Source of the DNA: Actinomycetes bacterium
GTDB lineage: Bacteria > Actinomycetota > Coriobacteriia > Coriobacteriales > Atopobiaceae
NCBI GenBank assembly: GCA_029546925.1
Contig: JAKPQM010000048.1
Span: 1-39,903, forward strand
Length of the DNA stretch: 39,903 bases
Reading direction: 5' to 3'
This document shows positions 17,890-24,475 of this stretch, piece after piece; the first letter of the stretch is position 1; each line of letters starts with the position of its first letter. Made by a program: the position numbers and the translations under genes. Under the pieces are notes generated by a model that saw only the letters and a list, made by a program, of their open reading frames with translations, was not told the DNA's origin and ran no database searches.

Positions 17890-18330
17890 ATGCTGGGTAT
17901 CAGAAAGATGACAATCGATGACTACGATGGCGTATACGATCTGTGGATGTCATGCGCGGGCATGGGATTGAATAACCTGGATGATACGCGTGGGGGAGTG
18001 GAGAAGTTCTTGACGCGCAACCCAGACAGCTGTTTTGTCGCAGAGGATGGGAGGATTGTCGGCGTTATCATGGCCGGCCACGATGGACGGCGCGGATACA
18101 TCTATCACACTTCCGTCGATCCTGAACACAGGCATCAGGGTATTGCCTCGAAGCTTGTCGACGAGACAATGCGTGCGTTGAGGTCTCTCGGCATTAACAA
18201 GGTTGCCTTGGTGGTCTTTGACCGGAATGAAAGCGGCAATGCTTTTTGGGAGAAGCAAGGCTTCACTGTACGGGACGACTTGGTTTACAGGAACAAGGAG
18301 CTTGCGGATATCGTCAGGATAGATACATAG
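17890..18330 (+). CDS. GNAT-family N-acetyltransferase
   Basis: 146-residue acetyltransferase starting MLGIRKMTIDDYDGVYDLWM, a standard GNAT opening. IYHTSVDPEHRHQGIASKLV holds the acetyl-CoA motif with Q-G-I-A, and VVFDRNESGNAFWEKQGF is the C-terminal motif with the conserved Asn and Phe/Trp. An ATG at 17845 is in frame, but GGAG (17878-17881) sits 8 bp before the ATG at 17890. Acceptor unknown; the length and layout resemble RimI/YpeA-type proteins. Confidence 0.85.
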   Translation: MLGIRKMTIDDYDGVYDLWMSCAGMGLNNLDDTRGGVEKFLTRNPDSCFVAEDGRIVGVIMAGHDGRRGYIYHTSVDPEHRHQGIASKLVDETMRALRSLGINKVALVVFDRNESGNAFWEKQGFTVRDDLVYRNKELADIVRIDT

Positions 18331-18388
18331 CCGCAAAGCTGTCCTGATCGAAACGGTAATACGGCTTAGCAAGATGGAGGACCGACGC

Positions 18389-18691
18389 ATGGAATACATG
18401 GTATACATACCCATTCTTTCAATTATGGTTTTATGCATCATCCAGATCTCGTCCATTGGCGCGTTGGAAAAGCAGCTTGTCGAACAGCGAAGACAGTTGG
18501 ACAGGCTCTCTCGTTTGATAGAGAACGAGATGCTGACTGACGTTGATACGGCATCTTTTCTGTCGGCGGAGACGATGGATCGCGTCTTACAGCTGAAACG
18601 GGAGGGGAATATCATCCAAGCAGTCCACGATGTAAAAAAAGAGACGGGGCTCAGCCTGAAGGAGGCCAAAGAGTATGTGGACGGCTTATGA
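18389..18691 (+). CDS. single-pass membrane protein with ribosomal L7/L12 C-terminal-like segment
   Basis: 100-residue protein with three parts. First is one N-terminal membrane helix (about 4-24). Next is a charged coiled-coil-prone stretch rich in Gln, Arg and Leu (about 27-50). Last is a C-terminal segment, IIQAVHDVKKETGLSLKEAK then EYVDGL, that closely resembles the bL12 C-terminal pattern of a hydrophobic helix, a TGL turn and the KEAKxxVdg helix. In bL12 that face binds translation factors; here the domain would lie in the cytoplasm. GGAGG lies 8 bp before the ATG. Its end overlaps the next gene by ATGA. Function is not known. Confidence 0.7.
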   Translation: MEYMVYIPILSIMVLCIIQISSIGALEKQLVEQRRQLDRLSRLIENEMLTDVDTASFLSAETMDRVLQLKREGNIIQAVHDVKKETGLSLKEAKEYVDGL

Positions 18692-19344
18692 CAGAGGTTG
18701 GGGTATCGGGGCGCAGGAATCCGCTGGAGCGAGATATCTTAGATAAGGCAGCCCTCTACATTCATGGGAAGAACGGGGATTATCTGGAGGCGGGGCAGTA
18801 CAAGAAAAACTGCCCTGGCTTCGACATGTTTGGAATCGATTATCGGGTAGATCTTCCGTGGATAGCATGCGAGCAGATACAAGCCGCCTACGATAGGATC
18901 CGTGGGAGGTATGACCGCCTCTATGTTATCGCCAATAGCGTAGGGGCGTACTTTACCATGGCCTCCTTGTGGGATCGCAATATCGAGAAGGCCCTGTTCA
19001 TATCCCCTGTGCTCGACATGGAGCAGCTCATACGGGGCATGATGGACCGAGCGGGTATCTCGGAGGCAGGGCTTCGCGAGAAGAAGGAGATACGCATCGG
19101 TTTTGGCGAGACGCTGTCGTGGGAATACCTGTGCTTTGTCAGGGAGCATCCGATAACGTGGGATATTCCTACGGAGATCCTCTATGGCGGGGACGATGAT
19201 CTCGTACCCCGCCAAACGGTGGACCGTTTCGTCCATGACCATAAGGCCGGTCTTACCGTAATGGAGAAAGGCGAGCATTGGTTCCACACCGATGGGCAGA
19301 TCGCCTTTCTCAACGATTGGATGCGGACGGCATTTATCGCATAG
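18688..19344 (+). CDS. alpha/beta hydrolase
   Basis: 218-residue protein with an alpha/beta-hydrolase layout: ALYIHGKNGDYLEA (oxyanion-hole strand), VIANSVGAYFTM with the nucleophile Ser in a modified elbow (N-S-V-G), ILYGGDDDLVP with the acid Asp, and EKGEHWFHTD with the catalytic His. The substrate is unknown. The elbow has Ala-Asn where most esterases have Gly-x. The ATG overlaps the upstream stop (ATGA), so it is translationally coupled to the membrane protein with the L12-like tail. Confidence 0.8.
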   Translation: MTEVGVSGRRNPLERDILDKAALYIHGKNGDYLEAGQYKKNCPGFDMFGIDYRVDLPWIACEQIQAAYDRIRGRYDRLYVIANSVGAYFTMASLWDRNIEKALFISPVLDMEQLIRGMMDRAGISEAGLREKKEIRIGFGETLSWEYLCFVREHPITWDIPTEILYGGDDDLVPRQTVDRFVHDHKAGLTVMEKGEHWFHTDGQIAFLNDWMRTAFIA

Positions 19345-19362
19345 ATAGCGGCGATGGAACCA

Positions 19363-20121
19363 TTACGTCATGCTCTGCAATGCGGCCCTCTTATGCTCCC
19401 GAACTGCAAGGACGATAGCTGCGACGGGCATTATCAGAGCGTATACGGCCATGAAGGCAAGGTTCGCGATCGGCAGGCTCCTCGGGATCATGGGAATGAA
19501 CGTGCCGTAGATATTCGATAGGGAGTGCAACACGATCGCCGGCAGGAGCTGCCCGCTTTTGACGGTGACGTATCCCCACACGAGCCCGAGAACGAAGGTG
19601 TACAGCATCTGGGCCAAACCCAGAGAGAACGCATGTGGAAGGGCGAAGAGAACTGCCGAGCAGATGATTGCAGATCTTGTGCCGAGTACGGTAAGCCTCT
19701 CCAGAATCAGCTTCCTGAAAAGAAACTCCTCGAAAAGGGGATTGAACATGACGAGCAAGAAGATGTAGAACGGCAGGTTGCCGAGGATCTCCCCACTAGA
19801 CAGGCCTGTGACCTGCCCGCCGAGCATCATGGTTGCGATGTTCGTTATCACGATCACCGGGAAGCTCAGCCCCGATTGGATCACAAAGTATCTTCCGATT
19901 GCAGACGGAGCTATATCCATCGTGTCTCCCGAGGGAGCGCTCTTCTCCATGCTGCGGACGATCAGATAGAATGCGCCCAATCCGATGGTGTAGGGAACGA
20001 CCATGGAAGCCAGCGCCATGCGCAGCAGTTGGGGCGCGGTACCCTCCAGCAAAGGGTCCACGAACACGCTGTACGATCTCTGTATTGCAAACCATACGGC
20101 GGTTGCGAAAAGCAGCCTCAC
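19363..20121 (-). CDS. CPBP-family intramembrane metalloprotease (possible 5' frameshift)
   Basis: 252-residue polytopic protein with the full CPBP (CAAX protease/bacteriocin-processing) signature: NPLFEEFLFRKLIL (EExxxR), then ALPHAFSLG and VLHSLSNIYG, which supply the two His. Relatives act as prenyl-protein proteases, bacteriocin immunity proteins or of unknown role. The GTG start at 20121 has no ribosome site. In-frame codons before it (K-K-R-A-L-I-V-V) look like real coding sequence but lack a start. An ATG frame (20159) runs into it across an A5 tract, hinting at a one-base loss. It is downstream of, and possibly co-transcribed with, the small membrane protein gene. Confidence 0.78.
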   Translation of the reverse strand: MRLLFATAVWFAIQRSYSVFVDPLLEGTAPQLLRMALASMVVPYTIGLGAFYLIVRSMEKSAPSGDTMDIAPSAIGRYFVIQSGLSFPVIVITNIATMMLGGQVTGLSSGEILGNLPFYIFLLVMFNPLFEEFLFRKLILERLTVLGTRSAIICSAVLFALPHAFSLGLAQMLYTFVLGLVWGYVTVKSGQLLPAIVLHSLSNIYGTFIPMIPRSLPIANLAFMAVYALIMPVAAIVLAVREHKRAALQSMT

Positions 20122-20205
20122 GACGATAAGAGCGCGCTTTTTCGAATCCCTGTCATCATCTCCCGAATCTCAGAGAGCAGCGATCCATTGAGGTTGTCGA
20201 CCCAT

Positions 20206-20559
20206 CTATGCTTCCCGCCTGGCTTTCACGGCGGATATAAGCATCCCCGCAACGATAAAGCAGGCCATCACCGCTGTCCAGATGATCCATAGGTTGTCCG
20301 TCGATCCTCCGCCTGCATCGACTCCGCGACTATGGAGAAGAAGCCCTGCGCAAAAGCCCGCAACATATCCGATCGCAGTGGACATAGAGATGATAGCGCG
20401 GTTGAGGAATGTCGAGAGGCACGATATCGCGATTCCCGCGATTGCGAGGGCGAGCGGCCACTGCTTCATTCCATGAAGATGGAAAAGCGGATAGCGGAAC
20501 AGGCAGTAAGCTGCAATCAAAATCAGCAGCGATACGATATCTGCGGCCTTTATCCTCAT
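20206..20559 (-). CDS. small polytopic membrane protein of unknown function
   Basis: 117-residue protein with about four hydrophobic segments: residues 7-20, 34-50, 58-76 and 89-110. It ends in a basic tail (KARREA). No family is recognised. GAGGGTGGGG precedes the ATG. It is on the same strand as the CPBP gene, with 84 bp between them, and could be a partner or simply a neighbour. Coding is supported by the ribosome site, clean membrane-protein composition and lack of a better frame. Confidence 0.6.
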   Translation of the reverse strand: MRIKAADIVSLLILIAAYCLFRYPLFHLHGMKQWPLALAIAGIAISCLSTFLNRAIISMSTAIGYVAGFCAGLLLHSRGVDAGGGSTDNLWIIWTAVMACFIVAGMLISAVKARREA

Positions 20560-20701
20560 ATCCCCACCCTCAGATCCTCAAATCAGCCGCAACGGGCGCT
20601 GGGCAGCGGCTCCATGCGGTATCCGGCAGCCAAGTGTTCGCGGAGCCTGTGGCTGGGCTTATCGTACTCTATTCGGGCGGATTCGGTATATTCTGGAGGA
20701 C

Positions 20702-21169
20702 CTATCTTCTCACCAGCAGCAACATACCGTATCTGTCTTTGCCGTTCTCGATAAAACCGAGGGACTTCCAGAATCGAATCGAATCTTCTTTCGAGCTGTT
20801 GAGCTCGTAGTAGCTTGCCCCATCAGCTTTCGTATAGCGCTCCAACGCTTCGAAGCATCTATGGCCCATCCCATTTCCGCGCCACTCGGGAAACACCCAG
20901 TAATCCAAGATGAAGCACTTCCCATCCTCGCTCTGATACGTGCAGAACGATGCTGCGCCTATCCTCTTGCCGTCCCGGACGAAATAGACCATATGCTGCT
21001 TATCGATAGCGCGGGTCATGTGCTCTTGGAGAGGGCCACGATATGCTTTTCCCATGAGATAGGCGATGTCCTTATCGTCGGAGATCAGGCCGTCGCCGAC
21101 CAAGTATGCGATATGGGCATCCCAAAATTCATCTATATCGGCGATCGGGATCTCCTCGATAGCTATCAT
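20702..21169 (-). CDS. GNAT-family N-acetyltransferase
   Basis: 155-residue acetyltransferase beginning MIAIEEIPIADIDEFWDAHI. VFPEWRGNGMGHRCFEALER is the acetyl-CoA site with R-G-N-G-M-G. YYELNSSKEDSIRFWKSLGF is the motif B region with the conserved Asn and Phe-Trp. The reading frame is open for 74 further codons upstream, but that stretch is Cys/Arg-rich with no protein-like pattern, and AAAGGAG lies 10 bp before the chosen ATG. Acceptor unknown. It is divergent from the second CPBP gene. Confidence 0.83.
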   Translation of the reverse strand: MIAIEEIPIADIDEFWDAHIAYLVGDGLISDDKDIAYLMGKAYRGPLQEHMTRAIDKQHMVYFVRDGKRIGAASFCTYQSEDGKCFILDYWVFPEWRGNGMGHRCFEALERYTKADGASYYELNSSKEDSIRFWKSLGFIENGKDRYGMLLLVRR

Positions 21170-21301
21170 GCGCGGTGTTCTCCTTTCAAGCTTCCCCATC
21201 ATTGCCTCAGTCCGCCGCTGCCTACTTTGCTGTTGCATGTCCAAGCATGGAGAGCGGGGCAGCGCCCATGCGGTATGGCATAAGATTATCCTGATTATGC
21301 G

Positions 21302-22066
21302 ATGATTGCACCTGAAGCAACGACAATGACAACAGCGCAGGAGGATTTCGGTTTGCCGCTGATCCATGAAAATCAGGAAAAAACAAAGCATCTCACATGG
21401 TTCGATCTCCTCATCCTCACCGTGATCCTATGGGGCGGGAGCATCTATTCCTCCACCGTGTCATACATAGCCCTTGTGCAGGGGACGGCAGCGGCTGAGG
21501 ACAACCTCGCTTTCTCTGCAGCGGACAACTACAGGGCGCTGGCAATGCAGGCAGGGTTATTGCTGCTTGCACTGCTGTACCTGCGGCTGCGCCGCTTCGA
21601 TTTCACGGTATGGACTGTACGTATCAGCTTGAAGGCCGTTGCCTCGGGCATCCTGATCTTCCTTGCGAGCGCGCTGCTCTTCGACATCTATTCGCTGCTT
21701 GCCTTCCCGTTGTTCTCTGGGTTCCCATTCCCAGAGCCCATGGGGGCTTTCTATGGCGATGAGACAGTATCTACCATGGCCTACGCTTTGCTCAACGGGA
21801 TCTACGAAGAACTGTACTTCCTCGGCATCTGCCTTTCGGTGAAGCCGCAGCACGTGAAATGGGCTGTTCCGTTCTCCCTGTTGGTCCGGATCAGCTTCCA
21901 CACGTATCAGGGAATGATGTTCGCACTTGGAATCGGCCTGCTGTTCGGAGGATTCCTCTTCCTGCTCTATCGCCGCTCGGAGGATAAGAATCTCCTGCCG
22001 TTCTTCATTGCTCATGCAATGGGGGATATCTTCGGCCTGGGGATCATGGCGTATCTCTGGGCATGA
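21302..22066 (+). CDS. CPBP-like membrane protein (variant active site)
   Basis: 254-residue polytopic protein with a cytoplasmic N-terminus of about 30 residues and about seven membrane segments. GIYEELYFLGICL (about 180) matches the CPBP motif 1 region, but the Arg of EExxxR is Leu. The two His positions are kept in RISFHTYQG and IAHAMGDIFG. It may be an inactive or altered member. The ATG at 21302 has no clear ribosome site; one at 21326 is an alternative. The last 510 bp lie opposite the extended frame of the GrpB-family gene. Confidence 0.72.
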   Translation: MIAPEATTMTTAQEDFGLPLIHENQEKTKHLTWFDLLILTVILWGGSIYSSTVSYIALVQGTAAAEDNLAFSAADNYRALAMQAGLLLLALLYLRLRRFDFTVWTVRISLKAVASGILIFLASALLFDIYSLLAFPLFSGFPFPEPMGAFYGDETVSTMAYALLNGIYEELYFLGICLSVKPQHVKWAVPFSLLVRISFHTYQGMMFALGIGLLFGGFLFLLYRRSEDKNLLPFFIAHAMGDIFGLGIMAYLWA

Positions 22067-22624
22067 AGCCGGGATCTGCCAACACCTTCCCGCATAGATC
22101 CTCTTCTCTTCGGACGTCCACTTCTCTATGAACTCCGCTTTCGCATGCGTATAGGCATCCCGATCATGCTCGAACTGCTTCCAGAGCCGCAATTTCAGCG
22201 CCTCATATTCCTTGGCCACGTGCGGGTGCTCGTTCAAATAGTCCCTGAAGTACAATTCATCGTTATCCCCGGCATAGCGAAGATGCACATGGAAGACCTT
22301 TTCTGCAAATCCCTCTTTCGTGTATCCGCGATTGAGCGATACCCTTCCTGTCTTAGCCGACATCAGGATAAAGCCGTTCTCCTCGAGTGCCTTTGCGGTC
22401 CTTCCCATATCCGAGCCTTTGGATACCTCGATCAGCACATCGACGATATCCTTTGCCCATATTCCAGAGATGGCCGTGCTTCCGATGTGGCTGATGCTCT
22501 CAATCGGGCACTCGGACAGCGCCTCTTTCAGAAGAGCCTCGATTTCATCGTAATATCGATTCCACGTTTCGTTATGCTCGACAAGGAATATGGGAAACAG
22601 CTCCCATAACTCCTCCAAGGTCAT
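21557..22624 (-). CDS. GrpB/UPF0157-family nucleotidyltransferase-like protein with read-through extension
   Basis: The first ~180 residues are a complete GrpB/UPF0157 protein. VEHNETWNRYYDEI opens it, SISHIGSTAISGIWAKDIVD is the nucleotidyltransferase-like core, and HVHLRYAGDNDELYFRDYLN and AEFIEKWTSEEKRIYAG come later. Family members normally end there, near 22070. Here the frame has no stop and continues for about 170 residues, antisense to the CPBP gene, to a stop at 21557. The extension is Glu/Arg/Gln-rich with no protein pattern. The ancestral stop was probably lost. The ATG at 22624 lacks a strong ribosome site. Function is unknown. Confidence 0.7.
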   Translation of the reverse strand: MTLEELWELFPIFLVEHNETWNRYYDEIEALLKEALSECPIESISHIGSTAISGIWAKDIVDVLIEVSKGSDMGRTAKALEENGFILMSAKTGRVSLNRGYTKEGFAEKVFHVHLRYAGDNDELYFRDYLNEHPHVAKEYEALKLRLWKQFEHDRDAYTHAKAEFIEKWTSEEKRIYAGRCWQIPASCPEIRHDPQAEDIPHCMSNEERQEILILRAAIEQEEESSEQQADSKCEHHSLIRVEADPDQQGERNSPFHVLRLHRKADAEEVQFFVDPVEQSVGHGRYCLIAIESPHGLWEWEPREQREGKQRIDVEEQRARKEDQDARGNGLQADTYSPYREIEAAQPQVQQCKQQ

Positions 22625-22793
22625 TTCCGACAGTTCCTTTTACGCTCCCATGCCGCCTCGTAACATCCGGCCCTCATCTTGATAGCCTATATCACCCGCT
22701 CAGCTTTCCAGCCGACCACGCTTGCAGAAACACCACCTTGATTCTCTAAGATGCATTTTTGGAAAAGATTATACTTATACAGCGGATAGTAAA

Positions 22794-22821
22794 TTGACGA
22801 AACTACAGATCCGCCTATAAC
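22794..22821 (+). promoter_or_regulatory. candidate sigma-A promoter for the rhodanese lipoprotein
   Basis: TTGACG (22794-22799) and TATAAC (22816-22821) with a 16-bp spacer, in an AT-rich stretch upstream of the lipoprotein gene. A second pair, TTGGAC (22848-22853) and TATAAA (22869-22874), has a short 15-bp spacer. The first is preferred on match and spacing. The segment 22625-22918 holds no other feature. Confidence 0.5.
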
Positions 22822-22918
22822 GGCTTCAGCCACTGAACCTAAAGGATTTGGACATCGATGGCACCTGTTATAAATCAGCCGACCATTTGAGCTCGAAGGC
22901 ATGAAAGGGGAATCGATC

Positions 22919-23797
22919 ATGAGGAAATTCGCCGCTCTTTTACTGGTACTGCTGTTCACCATCGGCGCTTTTGCGGGCTGTGTGCAAAATGCGGATCCTG
23001 TTGTCGCTGCAGCAAAATCCTACCTTGCGGATTTGCCCGAGGACAAGAACATGATCTCTGTTCCCGAGCTCTTCGAGAAGATGGATGCCGGTGAAGAGAT
23101 GCTGATCATCGACATCCGCTCGGAAGAGGATTACGCAGAAGGCCATTTGATCGGCGCAGTCAACATCCCGTATGCTACTGTCGGCGATTATGTCGAGCAG
23201 ATTCCGGATGACATCCAGATCTATGTCCATTGCTATACCGGTCAGGCCGGATCCCAGACTACCGTGCTGCTGAATGTTGCAGGCAAGCAGGTGTCCAACA
23301 TCCAAGGTGGCTGGAAGAATGGAATCATCGCGGAAGAAGGCCATGAGGCTTACATCGAGACCGTGGCGAACGAACTGCCTGAGGGCGCGTATCCGGTAGA
23401 TCCGGAAATTCTTGCAGCTGTCCAGAACTTCTATGCTGTCGCCCCGAACGACGATCACGCCAACTTCAACTTCCCCGCCGATGAGCTTGGCAAGCTGATC
23501 GAGGCGGGTAATGATGAGTACACCATCGTTTCCGTCCGTAAAGCTGAGGATTATGAAGCCGGTCACATCGAGGGCGCCATCAATATCCCCTTTGGCCGAG
23601 GCATGCAGGAAGGGCTCTCCGGGCTGTCGACCGATAAGCCCGTCATCGTCTACTGCTATACCGGCCAAAGCGGCTCCCAGACCATGACGGTTCTCCGCCT
23701 GATGGGCTATGAGGCCTACAATCTCAACGGCGGTATGGGAGATGCGGAGAAAGAGAGCGGCTGGCTTGGTGCCGGCCTGCCTGTTGTAACGGAATAG
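22919..23797 (+). CDS. tandem-rhodanese lipoprotein
   Basis: 292-residue exported protein. The signal peptide MRKFAALLLVLLFTIGAFAG ends at C21, giving a lipobox-like AFAGC, so it is probably a membrane-anchored lipoprotein facing outward. Two rhodanese domains follow, roughly 50-150 and 180-290, each with the DIR/VRxxEDYxxGH entry strand. Both keep a loop Cys: VHCYTGQAGSQ and VYCYTGQSGSQ. Both are likely catalytic and could act in sulfane-sulfur transfer outside the cell. AAAGGGG lies 8 bp before the ATG at 22919; an ATG at 22901 precedes that ribosome site. Confidence 0.88.
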   Translation: MRKFAALLLVLLFTIGAFAGCVQNADPVVAAAKSYLADLPEDKNMISVPELFEKMDAGEEMLIIDIRSEEDYAEGHLIGAVNIPYATVGDYVEQIPDDIQIYVHCYTGQAGSQTTVLLNVAGKQVSNIQGGWKNGIIAEEGHEAYIETVANELPEGAYPVDPEILAAVQNFYAVAPNDDHANFNFPADELGKLIEAGNDEYTIVSVRKAEDYEAGHIEGAINIPFGRGMQEGLSGLSTDKPVIVYCYTGQSGSQTMTVLRLMGYEAYNLNGGMGDAEKESGWLGAGLPVVTE

Positions 23798-24127
23798 TGC
23801 GGGGTAAAAGCGGAAGAAAGGGCCGTTCACGCGTGAGCTGTCAGACGGTGCGCCCCAAGGACACGACCGTATCTTGGTTTTGGCGTGTTCCTCTGATGCC
23901 GCTTGAATAAAACCCTATCGCTCGGCGCGCGCCATCAACGTCGCGCGTTCTGCGTGCCTCGAGATTTCATTATGAATGCCAACGTTCTTATGAAGCGAGC
24001 CAGTATCTTCGGCATTTGCACAGCATCCTGAATGCTGCGCTCCTGCCTTTTGTCTTGCGCCGGTTTTTGCGGTTCTCTAATTACAAGCACGTCTTGAATT
24101 TTGAAAAAAGCGGCCGACTTCACAAAT

Positions 24128-24140
24128 TACCTACAAGGTA
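24128..24140. promoter_or_regulatory. palindrome upstream of acpP
   Basis: TACCT-ACA-AGGTA, perfect 5-bp arms with a 3-bp centre, abutting the first GGAACG repeat. It could be a binding site for a dimeric repressor; it does not match the FapR or FabT consensus as I know them. Confidence 0.3.
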
Positions 24141-24179
24141 GGAACGATTTAGGAACGCCACGGTTTCTTTGTTGGAACG
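24141..24179 (+). promoter_or_regulatory. phased GGAACG direct repeats (candidate SARP-type operator)
   Basis: GGAACG occurs at 24141-24146, 24152-24157 and 24174-24179, so the start-to-start distances are 11 and 22 bp. The first two are within a longer TAGGAACG. The third overlaps the candidate -35 element of the acpP promoter. SARP-family activators are known to bind short direct repeats spaced 11 bp, placed upstream of or overlapping the -35. A protein with a SARP/OmpR-like winged helix is encoded just downstream of the operon. The link is inference. Confidence 0.45.
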
Positions 24180-24199
24180 GCAGGCCAATATCGTAGATA
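24172..24199 (+). promoter_or_regulatory. candidate promoter of the fab-acc operon
   Basis: TTGGAA (24172-24177) and TAGATA (24194-24199) with a 16-bp spacer, about 50 bp before the acpP ATG. The match to consensus is moderate, as expected for an activator-dependent promoter. The third GGAACG repeat overlaps the -35. Confidence 0.4.
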
Positions 24200-24248
24200 A
24201 CGACAGCTGGCAGGAAACTGCTCGAAAAACGTTTTGGAGGAACTGATC

Positions 24249-24470
24249 ATGTACTTTGACGCTATCGCAAAAATCGTTTCGGAACGCACCGGCTGCGATG
24301 TTTCTGCTGTAAAGCCGGAGAGCAAGTTCTCAGAACTCGGCATCGATTCTCTTGACACAGTAGAGCTCCTCATGAACCTGGAGGACGAAATCGGCATTGA
24401 AATCGAGTTGGATCAGAAAGTCGAAACCATCGACGATCTGGATAAGTTCATCCAGAGCAAGAAAGGTTAA
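24249..24470 (+). CDS. acpP: acyl carrier protein
   Basis: 73-residue acidic acyl carrier protein. The phosphopantetheine attachment Ser is in ELGIDSLDTVELLMNLEDE, the universal DSL motif. It carries growing acyl chains through the enzymes encoded downstream; AcpS at the operon end installs the cofactor. GGAGG lies 8 bp before the ATG at 24249; an in-frame TTG overlaps that ribosome site and is rejected. It is the first gene of the operon. Confidence 0.95.
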   Translation: MYFDAIAKIVSERTGCDVSAVKPESKFSELGIDSLDTVELLMNLEDEIGIEIELDQKVETIDDLDKFIQSKKG

Positions 24471-24475
24471 CGCTC

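Larger units (their letters stand above)
23798..24248. other. intergenic region upstream of the fatty-acid operon
   Basis: 451 bp with no well-supported gene. A 62-codon minus-strand frame (23935-24123, GTG start) is basic and has no recognisable family. The right-hand 120 bp holds the operator-like repeats and promoter listed separately. The remainder, about 23800-24110, shows no clear terminator and no repeat that I can support. Confidence 0.6.

Noticed and set aside
21170-21391. 74-codon N-terminal extension of the GNAT protein
   Set aside because: Cys/Arg/His-rich with no GNAT similarity; the domain begins at the ATG at 21169.
23935-24123. 62-codon minus-strand frame in the gap before acpP
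   Set aside because: GTG start, no ribosome site that I can see, no recognisable family and no conserved pattern; left as unsupported.
24128-24140. FapR or FabT operator at the fab operon
   Set aside because: The palindrome TACCT-ACA-AGGTA does not match either consensus as I know them, and neither regulator is encoded nearby; kept only as a generic palindrome.
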